Below are positions 1 to 10,400 of a stretch of 20,512 nt of DNA, one piece after another. The notes under the pieces were generated by a model. That model ran no database searches and had not been told where the DNA came from. It saw nothing but the letters and a program-made list of their open reading frames with translations. The translations under genes were made by a program, and so were the position numbers. Numbering within the stretch: position 1 is the first letter of the stretch; every line of letters starts with the position of its first letter. Origin of the DNA: Discostella pseudostelligera (Eukaryota > Bacillariophyta > Thalassiosirophyceae > Thalassiosirales > Thalassiosiraceae); contig JALLBK010000371.1 of the NCBI GenBank assembly GCA_036940085.1, positions 1 to 20,512 on the forward strand, written 5' to 3'.

Positions 1-357
1 ACAGGGTTGAGAGAAAGAATAATTGTTGACACCGAAGCCCTTCAAAGAAAACATAGCAAGACGATGGCGCGGCTGCTAGGCAAAGATGAATCCATTCTGC
101 ATGCGAAACAGCCACAATGACATCATTCGCACTGAATTGAAGCCTATTGAAGACTCTAGCAGCATGCATGCAACTAACAATGAGATGTGATGTCATGCAA
201 TATCTTTTATCTTTTCTCCTCAACATTCATTCGATACGGGCGGGCTCGGGCGGGCATTCACTTTGACCCTGCCCTCTCTTTGCGAAAGGGCCAAAATCAT
301 GTCTTCTCGTAGAATCCGTGCTGTGCACACCATTGATCTCTAGAGACGACGCGAACC
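1..357. other. 5' flank and leader of the PPPDE gene
   Basis: No gene is supported here. A GC-rich direct repeat, CGGGCGGGC twice with one T between (237-255), lies about 100 bases before the start codon and is the only promoter-like feature I see. A 14-codon upstream ORF (299-343) ends 15 bases before the main ATG and would be in the leader if transcription starts upstream of it. On the minus strand an ATG at 54-52 opens a frame that stays open to the window edge for 18 codons with an in-frame stop upstream; it could be the first codons of a divergent neighbour but is too short to call. Confidence 0.4.
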
Positions 358-3249
358 ATGGCCAAATTTTCCTCGTCCGCAATGATGTCATTGAGAACTT
401 TGGACGCGACGGTGAACCCGGTCCATAAGACTGACAATCTCACATCACGATCATTGGTAGTCGATGGCAACAATGACATAGGTATCAAAGGTGGGAAGGA
501 GGACGAGGAAGTCAGTTGTTCGAGTTCGTCGTCGTCGTGCAAATCATCATCATCGGCATCGGCGGCGGCGGCGGCACCAAAGCCACAGCCACAGCTGCGC
601 TTGACAATCACCGACAGCGAAACGAGCACGACGAGTTGTGGTGGAGACGACGGAAGTATTGAAGTGGAAGTGCTTCGTGCTGCGGGCAAGAGCAAGTGTG
701 CAGTAGCTCATCATCCTCCTGGCGACAGCATTCGCGAACAAGCAATAGTAGACATCGAGTCATCGGCATCGTCGTCATCAGATACAAGTGCAGAGAGTGA
801 CGCCAGTATTTCAGATCAATCAGAGTCGTTAAAACCCAGCACAGATAGTAGAGGTAGAGGCAACGTTGCGGTAGCTGATGATCGCCACCCCAACGAGAAT
901 CGTAGCGAGGACAAAATAGAGTCGGGTCTAGTAAAGCTTGGAGCAGAAGATAGTGCAGCCGACGATACAGGAGCAGGCAATTATCAACCTCAATCCAGTG
1001 AGACAACAAAAAGAGCCAAGCATCCAATGCCGCAGAAAGCAAGGTCGTGTACTGAGGATTCATCGCTCACCACTGCTTCATCTACATCCGCTGTGGTTGC
1101 GGAAGAAGGCAACATGTCAGCATCGTTAGCAATGTTAGATGTCTCTATGGATAGCGTTTCAAGGGTAGAATCAGCAAGTGCCATTCGTAGCGATACTTGC
1201 GAAAGTGGATGCACGTCGACTGCACCAATGATTTCATTAAGACTACTGGGGGAGGATTTGCGGGGCATTGTGGCCTCTGCCGATAATGTCGTCGGCGTGA
1301 ATTCGGATCGGCATGCAACTGAAAGTGTGGATGACAATGACAATCTGAGCAAATCAGTTATTCCTGATGGATCAACATCGCCCGTGCGAGATATCGAAGC
1401 GCCTCCTCAGATTGGGCAGATAATGCACACCCGTATCTCTCCTACGACAAGTGAACATGAGTCATCTAGACGTCTACGCACATCTACTAAGAGTCCGCTC
1501 CCCTTAAGTCCGCACAGCTGTTTTAATGCAGGTAGTGGATATAATAAGACGAGGTTAACTGAACGACTGAAAGAGAGATTGTCAAAGCAAAACCAGGCGA
1601 GTGGCATGGATGCTTCGCCGACAATGACAGTGGAAGAGGGCTGTGTATCATCCAAACCCGTGAGGGACCTAGCACGGGATAGATTGCTTTGGGAATCGAG
1701 GCTCCAGGCTGCAAGCCGGCAAAAGCGCCCTTGCGTGCCACGTGCAAAGTCGTCTGGATCGGACAAGGATATTCAAACAATCTACGGGCAGAGTTCCGAG
1801 TCTGGGGAAATTCGGTTTCCCGACACTGTCACATTCTCCGATTCCGACCATGATGCAACGAATCCACAACAACCTAATGGAACCACTAAGATTCGATCGC
1901 ACTATCGCAAGAGTTTCTCTGAGGTTGGCATCCCGTCCTCCTTCTCCGCCAGTCGATCATCTCGCTCCAAATTATCCAACAACCACCATTCGCTTACCCA
2001 TGGCATTGGAATTCTTCAACCGGATGGTATTGTGTACGATGATGCACTCCTATCACGCTTAGCTCGACATGCTCGCTACGGACGACTACGTGGCGAGGTG
2101 TTAAATGCAGTGCCCTACGATAACGAGGGTGCAGCAGGAGGAGTGCGCCAGTACAATCATGTGAGGATTCATGTCTATGACTTAGTGACCAAGGACTCGT
2201 TAGTTGAGATGCCATATTTTAATTGCAATTTCCCGCTAGGGACCTGTTTCAAAGTGTGTAACGACGGATGCCACATGATTGGGACTGGTGCTTACCATGT
2301 GGGTGTGGAGGTAAGCATGCCGTTTGTTATTTCATCATGAATCAATGCGCAATGTGGACGCTCACATCATCTTTCAACCTATTTTACTTCCCTTCACACA
2401 TCATTTCAGGTAAACGGCATCGAATATGCCTTCGGAGCTAACAGTATAATCGGAATGTGTGGGATCTTCACTTGCGCGTGAGTCCGACGTATTTTTACCT
2501 TTCCAGTCTTCCTGATCTTTCGTTGTATTGTTTCAGTATGCTAATCAAGTTGTTGTTTGGCGTGTTCTTTTCCCACATACTTGATCCAAAGTCCCAAGGA
2601 ATCCCCAGGGTACGAATACCGACAAACGATAGATTTTGGTCAACTACACACCACCAAACGAACATGGATCCGTATTCCAAAGGAACCAACCAACATGGCA
2701 CGAGAAGAATCGAATATAGATGGCGAGAAGTCAATATTGGATGATAGCACTGCAACCTCCTCCTCGGTCGACGCGCTCTCATTGTCATCCAAGAAGACGA
2801 AAGAGTGTGTCTACAGCTTCTGTGAAATAGAATCCTTCGCCGATGGTCAAGCCGTCATTCAATCCATGGCACGTGAATACATGGGTTCGGATTATGATCT
2901 ACTACGCAAGAACTGCTGCACCTTTGCTCTCGACGTGTGCATCCGGTTGGGTGTGGAGAAATCCGACATTCCCAGTTGGTTTTACAATGCCGCCCAGGCT
3001 GGTGCCGATGCCGAAGACGTTATTACCAATGTGGAGAAGTCGGTGTGGGGTATGCTCGACTGTCATGGTGGGATGGATCCATTGGATTTGGAATGTTACA
3101 ACCATGGCTTTGAGGTGATCATGGATGAGAGGAAGCAGAAGAACAAATCGGATCGAATTTTGACGGTGGTGGAATCTCCGGCGATGCGCACACCGCGTGT
3201 TCGAAGGCCACTGAATGATTTTAATGAAACGGCAAGTTGGACGTATTAG
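358..3249 (+). CDS. PPPDE-domain (DeSI-like) cysteine isopeptidase with long disordered N-terminus
   Basis: Three exons: 358-2310, 2410-2477 and 2592-3249, giving about 892 residues. Introns are 99 and 114 bases; the second acceptor (CAAAG at 2591) was chosen because it alone among nearby AGs keeps the conserved reading frame. The start sits in a strong ACCATGG context. Residues 1 to about 595 are Ser/Asp-rich and look disordered, with a basic stretch near residues 400-465. The PPPDE fold occupies about 600-806: the catalytic His is H647 in GAYHVGVEVNG, and the catalytic Cys is C782 in RKNCCTFALDVC, followed by the typical IPSWF. An acidic/Ser-rich insertion of roughly 45 residues separates the FGQLHTTKRTWIRI strand from the helical part. 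Known PPPDE proteins (DeSI-1/2 in animals) remove SUMO or ubiquitin and can act as depalmitoylases; substrate here is unknown. The domain call is firm, the exact splice of intron 2 less so. Confidence 0.85.
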
Positions 3250-3482
3250 TTGTGTTCTTGTAATGTGGTGTAAGAATTTTCAGAGCATTTTGTCGTGAGA
3301 ATGATGTAGTAGTAGCAAGTGAAAATATTACCTCAGCAGATTCTTGAAGACACTTACCAACCACAAAACCCTCAACCACGTCTTGAGTTGGCGCATCCGT
3401 ACTCTCGCGTATGACGGACCAAAATTTTGCCAACAACTCATCCAGAAAATGGATTTGGACATGGGTGTGTGAAGTCTCCCCG
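3250..3482. other. convergent 3' spacer with an unexplained open minus-strand frame
   Basis: This spacer lies between the stop codons of the PPPDE gene (+) and CMC4 (-), so it should be mostly 3' UTR. On the minus strand, one frame is open across the spacer down to a stop at 3221 and includes stretches such as FLDELLAKFWSVIREST and TQDVVEGFVVGKCLQES, which read like folded protein rather than random sequence. It has no good start codon of its own in the protein-like part, and a consensus donor GTAAGT (minus, 3357-3352) interrupts it. I do not recognise a family. It could be a 3' exon, an alternative CMC4 tail or chance. Confidence 0.3.
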
Positions 3483-3752
3483 TCACTTTTCCACTCCTCG
3501 ATTCTCGGTCTCGTTGTTTGGTGCCGACGAAGAATCGGATGACACTGAAGCTGCTGCTGCTACTGCTGCCCGAACCTTCTCACAACAAGTCTGCCATTCA
3601 TCAATAATATGCTGACATAATTCCTCCTTATGATCACGTTTCGCCAAACACCATTGGATGGCACATGCCTGTTTGGCGCATAACTTTTGCTCGGGAGGGG
3701 CATCATCCTTTTGAGCCTGTCGTCGGCCCTTGCCAGTGTAGACAAATGTCAT
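3483..3752 (-). CDS. CMC4: CMC4-like twin-CX9C mitochondrial intermembrane space protein
   Basis: An 89-residue intronless reading frame. Two CX9C motifs, C25-x9-C35 and C46-x9-C56, give the coiled-coil-helix-coiled-coil-helix fold stabilised by two disulfides. The extra cysteines C30 (KQAC) and C57 (CC pair after the second motif), the KQACAIQ stretch and the spacing of ten residues between the motifs match animal and yeast CMC4 (human product of the MTCP1/CMC4 locus). Such proteins lack a cleavable presequence and are trapped in the intermembrane space by the Mia40/Erv1 oxidative relay; Cmc4 itself has been linked to respiratory-chain function but its role is poorly defined. The C-terminal 30 residues are Ala/Ser-rich and look disordered. 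A 5' intron ending just before GCTCAAAAG (near residue 13) cannot be excluded. The gene is divergent to the formin and convergent with the PPPDE gene. Confidence 0.85.
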   Translation of the reverse strand: MTFVYTGKGRRQAQKDDAPPEQKLCAKQACAIQWCLAKRDHKEELCQHIIDEWQTCCEKVRAAVAAAASVSSDSSSAPNNETENRGVEK

Positions 3753-4430
3753 GAAGTATTGTTCTTTGATCCTAATCTTTTCTACTGAACCTAATGCCTT
3801 ATGATTAGAACAAGCTTGTGCGCCGGAGTGTTGTTCAATATTGATAATAGTGTTATGGACTTTATGGATAGGGAGGATAGTATGGTCCTGAACGGTCTCC
3901 CCGTCATGGTCGATGGTCGATGGTCGTTGCCTTTTTGCTTTTCGTGCTGCACCTTCGATCTACCACGTGGAAATGGTAAAAATGCTAGACTGCCTCCACG
4001 CTGCCTCTAAGCAAAAGTCACGTGGAAGACGAACCAAATCCCGACGCCAGGCTGAGACACGAATTTCTGCGAGTCTTCCTCCTGCCGCACAGATTTGTAC
4101 CAATTCCCACGTGCCTCCCTCACACCACCGTCCACCCCAACGAACCCGCCCACCACTCTCCTCCGCCATGCATTCACCATGCGACCATGGCGGCGGCGTC
4201 AGCACCTACGATACCGCTCCGCTCCTTTCCTTACGACGGCTCTACATTATAATATTCTCTGACAGCCTTCTCTCGATTGGAATCAGAACCTCTTCACACC
4301 TTATTGCAGTAGAGAGAGTGAATGGTTTTCATCGCTACACCGTTCATTATTGTCCTGGGTTCTTCGAAAGAGAAGTTTGCGACGCGTAGGGTACAATACC
4401 CAATTATTTTATTTTTTGGAGTTGGAAATC
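3753..4430. promoter_or_regulatory. divergent intergenic region between CMC4 and the formin, with three CACGTG sites
   Basis: The region should hold both promoters. The palindrome CACGTG (E-box/G-box core, bound by bHLH or bZIP factors in many eukaryotes) occurs at 3964-3969, 4019-4024 and 4108-4113. A 7-base tandem repeat, ATGGTCG three times, lies at 3906-3926. An AT-rich TTATAATATT at 4247-4256 could serve as a TATA-like element for the formin. An upstream ORF starting at 4322 overlaps the formin start codon in another frame. A 158-codon open frame across 3913-4389 shows no recognisable protein and is treated as chance. Regulatory roles are inferred from motif content only. Confidence 0.4.
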
Positions 4431-7400
4431 ATGGGCAACGAACCATCCCCCTCCATGACGATAGATGAGTCGGCAATGGATGACAACGACACTGTCGCTT
4501 CTACTACTGACATCAACGGAGAGGAGGCTGCTGTTGCTGTCGATGAAGCGTCTCTGGCGGCAACTGCGACTGTGGCGGCAGATGCTGAAATAATGGACGC
4601 AGATGACAGCCTTCACGAGTCTGATGCTGATGATCAACCGAAAAAAGATGGGATGGAGGATGCAGCAGCAACAACAACAACAATTATTGACAGTGATGTG
4701 CTCTCTGATGTCGTCGTTGTTTCCCCCTCCTCTTCGTCGAACCAAGGGGGCATTATGAGAGAAGCAGGCAATGATCAGGTGGAGAAAACAGCAGCAGCGA
4801 CAATTATTAGAGATGCAACCAATCTTCTTGAAGATGACGGCGTAGAAGAAGAAGAAATGACAAGTCAAGTCCAGCTCATCATCGATGACAATAATAGTGA
4901 AAGTGACATCCACATCCCCCCTTTGCCTACGCTTCCTCTACCATCTGATGATACTGATAATGACAACGACGGTGCAACTGCAACAAACGATAGCCAAGCA
5001 TGCACTTTTTCTCATCCCCCCATCCATGGCAGCTGTGTTGACAATACTAACGAATCTAGTCACGAGGCAGAGGAGGGCAGCCACGATTCTGATTATCAAC
5101 CACAAGTTGAGAAGAAGGATACAACAATAATAACTGAGATTGATGTACCCTCTGATGTCGTCGTCATTCCCCCCTCCTCTTCACCGAACCAGGGGGGCAG
5201 CATGATAGAAGCAAACAATTTTCAGGAGGAGAATACAGCAGCAGCAGTGACAAATAATACAGATGCAAACAATCCTCTTGCAGAAGTAGATGAGGACTTA
5301 GAAGAAGAAGAGACGACAAGTCAAGTCGAGCACAATATCGATGACAACAACATTGACAGTGACGTCCGCCTCCCCCCTTTGCCTATGCTTCCTCTACCAT
5401 GTCATGATGATGAGAACGACACTGACGGTGCAGATGCAACGAACGAAAGCAAAACTGGCGCTTCTTTTCATCTCCCCATCCATGGCAGCAGTGGAGATAT
5501 TACTAATGAAGCAGCACAGTCTAGTCAGGAAAATAATGGGCAGACCACAATAACCTCTACTGACAATGACACCACCAACACCGATTTTAACGACACCAAC
5601 ACCGTCAGCAGCAGTACCAATATAAGCAAAGATGTAGAGGAAGATGAACAGGCAAGTCAGATCCCGCTCATGATCGATGACAAGAATAGTGACAGTGACA
5701 TCCACCTCCCCCCTTCGCCTACGCTTCCACTACCATCTGATGATAATGATATCGATAACGACGGTGCAGTTGCAACGAACGATACCCAAGCCGACACTTC
5801 TTCTCATACCCCCATCCATGGTAGCAATGGAGGCAGTACGAACGAAGCAGCACAACCTAGTCAAGAAAATGAGCAAACCACAACAACCTCCACTGACAAT
5901 GACACCACCACAACCGACTACAACAGCAGCAACAACAACACCGCCAGCAGCACAAATTTCAACTTTACCCCTACCTTAACCAACAGCAACATAAGCAAAA
6001 AAGACGAGAAACAATTACAAAAACTGCAACGTCGTATTCCCCCATCTCTCGATATGCATTACATTACACCTCAAATTATTGGCATGGCACCCCCAATTTT
6101 ACTTCGACGGCAACAAGACTTGAAATTGGATGAGGTTGGTGGACTTGACAATACAAATGCCAATGATGAACGTGATAATGACGGCAGAAACACCACGAGC
6201 AGCAGTACTGAGAAGCAACCTCAAGGAGTTATTGGTCAACACGCGAGTAAACAACAGCAACAGCACCCGCAACAATTATTACGTAGCAACAGTGGCAGGA
6301 AGACGAGGAAACGACGGGGAAATGACATTCATGAATTGGTATCCTACCTCGAAAAACGACATGCTCGTCGATATTTATTGGTCAATGTTAGTGATGACGA
6401 TGATGAGAATGATGTCGTCAGCGATGCCGATTGTGGTAGCAACAACAACATCAACGGTTACGACAATGATAATGTATTGTCCTTGTTGGGATGGCAGGCG
6501 GTGCATTTACCATGGGGGTCTCCACGACGAAAGCGGCCGTTGAATTATAGAGGTAGTTGTGATGGGGGTGGCGGTGGCAGCGAGGAATATAGTAGCACGC
6601 CAAGTCCATCCTCGATTATGCGAAAAAGCATCGGTCATGGGGCAAATACTGACATCCTCTCTTCACCTATCTCACCTTCGTCTTCGTATGGTGGAGTAGA
6701 GGTGGGAGAATATAGTGTTGGAAGTAGTAGTGTGGGCGGCGGCGGTGGTGGTAATGGGAGCAATAATCGATCCTCCACTCCCTCGGTAGCACGTGTCATG
6801 GATATATGTTATGCCCTGCATGCGTATCTTTCCATACCCCCGCATGAGGTTCCACAGAAATTATCAATAGATGTTGCTGCTACCAATGATGATGAGTGCT
6901 GTAGTAGTAGCAAAGGAAGTAGTAGCAACAACGGAGGAAGGGAGAAAGGGAAGAAGAAGTCAACGGTGGCATGTGTATACTGCGGCAATGGCAAGACTCG
7001 GACTGGGGTCACCATTGCCTGTTATTTACGATTTTGCAACATGGTGCCCAATGCATTGAGTGGGTTTGAAATATTTTGTAAACGGCGGGGGATAATGTCA
7101 TCGGCAACTTCATCATCAACATCCAATACAGATGCTGTGGGAGCGGCGGGTGTATCTCTTCCATCTGAAAACGATATCATATCCAATCACATTCCACCAA
7201 GCTTACGTCAATTCTTTCGAAATTTCGATGAGCTTGTATATCGGAAACAATACCCCCATCCAGAGCCAATATTATTGTCATCGATTCAACTCAAGGGAGT
7301 GCCCGTCGATGACATGCCATGTCTGGATATTTGGGAGCATGGGGATGTCGCACGACGACGAATATATTCGTCTTATGAAATTGATCACGGCATCGCCGAC

Positions 7401-10400
7401 TGTGGCACCAAAACATTATCATCATTGTCGTTGAATGAATGGGAAGAGGAGGAAGGAACATACCGAATTCGTCAGCAGAAACTTTTGGTATTGCATCAAG
7501 ATTTTACATTAGTGTGCCGCTTTGGCGGTGAGTTTGCGGCCGATGTTGATGATCCAAGTAAGGTGTTATTTCGCTACGTCAATTGCCCTCACTTCTTGAG
7601 GGAGGGGAGGATGACATTGAGCATGTTCGATGTTGATATGATGCGGCGATATGCCAGTTCCTTCGATCGTGAGGAATTTTCAATAACATTGGAGTTTGAG
7701 AATTTTGATACCAATAACGACAATTCACTCAGACAGTCGGGTCTTTCCACGTTCACATCATCTGGATCTATCGTCGAGGATGGTGGAACCAAATTTAATG
7801 GCTTTATACGTGATGAAAATGAGGTTCTTCTTCAGGGGTGGAAGGTGTTGTCGGATGCTCATCTGATGCACCCCTCACCTGAATGTGAGGCAAAGCTCTT
7901 CGATTCACTGGACTCGTCTGCATTCAGGGTAACTTCTACAGGCAGCTTTGATGTTGATTTTAGGTTGGTTGCTTTACAGCTCTCGAACGGGGACGTTGAA
8001 TTCGCAAAGGTTGAAATGAACGGGGGGCTTTTTCACAGTCGGTTCAATAGAGATGCTGATGTACCAATAGTGCCGGAAACAATACAACAACTTGTAGACT
8101 TCGAAGAATCATCGTCTCAGCACAGGTTGCCAATCGCTTCCGCTCTTTCGACGGACAGTCAGATTTGCAGTGTTATTGATGTCGTCGGTCAAACCTCCCC
8201 TACTTGGAGAAATAATGAGCACTCAACCGATTGTGCATCGCTAGATGTCCTGCAAAATGGTGCGCAATCTAAATTTACAATAGACAATGTCGAAAATTTG
8301 GAATTGAATGACGCTTTGGTATCAGGGGATAGATCCACCGAAGATCAGGTAATTGACGTCTCTCTTCAACCCAGAGAATCGACTGAATTGAAGGTGGATT
8401 CCGAGGCCGGAGATCACGTTGCGCCGATCAGTATAGGGAACGGTGAAAGAACTGAACCGTCATGTATAGACATTGTTCGCACGAGCGAGCTGGAAGGGAA
8501 CGACCATGAATCTACCATCCATGCAATTCATCGGCATAGCACACCGGAGAGTACGATTCAGAACGGTCATAAGGACGAACTTGTACACCATGGAGACGAA
8601 GCAACTCGACTAGAATCTCTCTCGTCAGCCGACCTATGTCCGGAGGGATCAGCATCATCGACTCCAGTAATCGAGCACGTTGATCAGTCAATGGATGTGG
8701 ACGCCATGCATGAGACTGCATCCATTGATATTCGTGCCACCGACATCACTGTGGACCAATGCACCGAAGCGAATGCAATTGCTACAGAGGTTGAATTTTG
8801 GACACAACCGTCAAATCCGGAAGCAAACGAAACGGATATTCATAGGCTTGAAGCCGACAGCAGGAACATTGAAATCGATGGAGATGACACCAAATCATCT
8901 CTAGAACAATCTGCAACTCGGCCTCTTTCGCCTCAAATGGATGATGTTATCACTTCATGTTCAAAGGACGGAAAGGTGGATCCTGGTGATAGCTCTTCAG
9001 AAACGTCAGGGTTAGATTTTGACACAGTCTTGGGCAATAGTGGAGGTGATAGCATCGCATCGGATGCGGGAGTATTAATGATAGGAAGTGATCACAGCGT
9101 ATCAAATGAAAACGATTACGAGATCGAGGATCCTCTTGTGGAACGGCCGGATCACGAGTTCACAGCCACTGCGGCCGAAGGTGACAAATCTTTGAACTCT
9201 CATGGCGCTAATAATTCAACACGTACCGTTGAAAACCATGGCGGGTGCAGCGCGGGTGATGGTATTTACAGATCAGATTCTGATCATCGATCTTTAGCTG
9301 CCGAATCTTCTGGAAGTAAAGTATCATCAATTTTGACTTTGGCCGCAACTGCTGCCTTAGAGAGAAGGAACCGAATCGGAACCAAGCCTTGCATAGACGA
9401 CGTCCAGGAAACTGCATCAGACACAGAACCACCTTCTGCTCCGATATTCGACCCTGTGAGTGAGAAGAGTTACCGTGATATTATATCTACGGCCGCGACC
9501 GCCGCATTGGAAAGAAAAATTCTTGTTAGAAATATTCCCTCGGCAACGGATGATCATCTCACAACAGAAGCACCGACTCCTTCAAAAAGAGGTTCAACAA
9601 TAGAGAAGAATAGTCGTGATGTGTTAACTATGGCTGCAGCCGCTGCCTTGGAAAGACGAATCCGTGCAGAAAATCTCCCTTCGGCAGAGGACGACTCTCG
9701 TGATGTAAAAGAATTGGAAAAACTGACTCCTTTGAAAAGAGGATCTGCCGACGACAAAAACCGCCGTGATATTTTAGCGTTGGCTGCAACTGCTGCATTG
9801 GAGAGGAGGGTCCGTGTTGAAAATCTTGAGTTGTCAGACAATGGTAATGCACTATTAGTTGTGGATCCGGTGGGAGGTGAAGGTCCTGTTTCTCAGCCGA
9901 GTGCGGTTCTCTCGGCGCAGAGCGAACGGGTTACACACCCGATAAACGAAGCAACCGCTGAACTTATTAGTCAGGAAATGTTGAGCAAACGTTCATCCCA
10001 TACTTCAACCGATGGTTCAACTAGTGACGAAATGGATTTTTACATGGAATCGAAAGATCCTGGTAGACCGGCCCTAGGTGATGCTCCACGCAACTTTTCT
10101 TCCCCCGCTGCTGCAGAGAAGCAGAAATCTAATGTGGTGAAAAGGGAAGATTCAACGGCGGACCTTTGTTGTTGCGACCCAACTGTTACTCTTATGTCGC
10201 TGCTGAGCAAAGAAACCCCACCTACCTCAGCAGATAAGTCAATAAGGGCAGTCGCCATCGGAAATGAAAAATGTCATGGTGATCAGCTCAAGGTTGGTTC
10301 GGTCGCCTTCCCTGATGAAGAAGGTGTGTCAAAAATGATTCAGCCAGGCCCGAGGACAGATCTCCCAACTATGCAGCGAGATCGAGCACCTCCTCAAGAC

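Noticed and set aside
2478..2536. Alternative end of the second PPPDE intron at TTTCAG (2536)
   Set aside because: The pyrimidine-rich acceptor looks good, but it puts the following exon in a frame that destroys the conserved YRQTIDFGQ segment; 2591 keeps it.
3913..4389. 158-codon + strand open frame before the formin
   Set aside because: No recognisable domain; composition is typical of untranslated GC-rich promoter sequence. It could hold a 5' exon, but no splice evidence is visible.
4431..4451. N-terminal MGN of the formin as a myristoylation signal
   Set aside because: Ser6 fits, but Pro at position 7 is excluded in the usual consensus.
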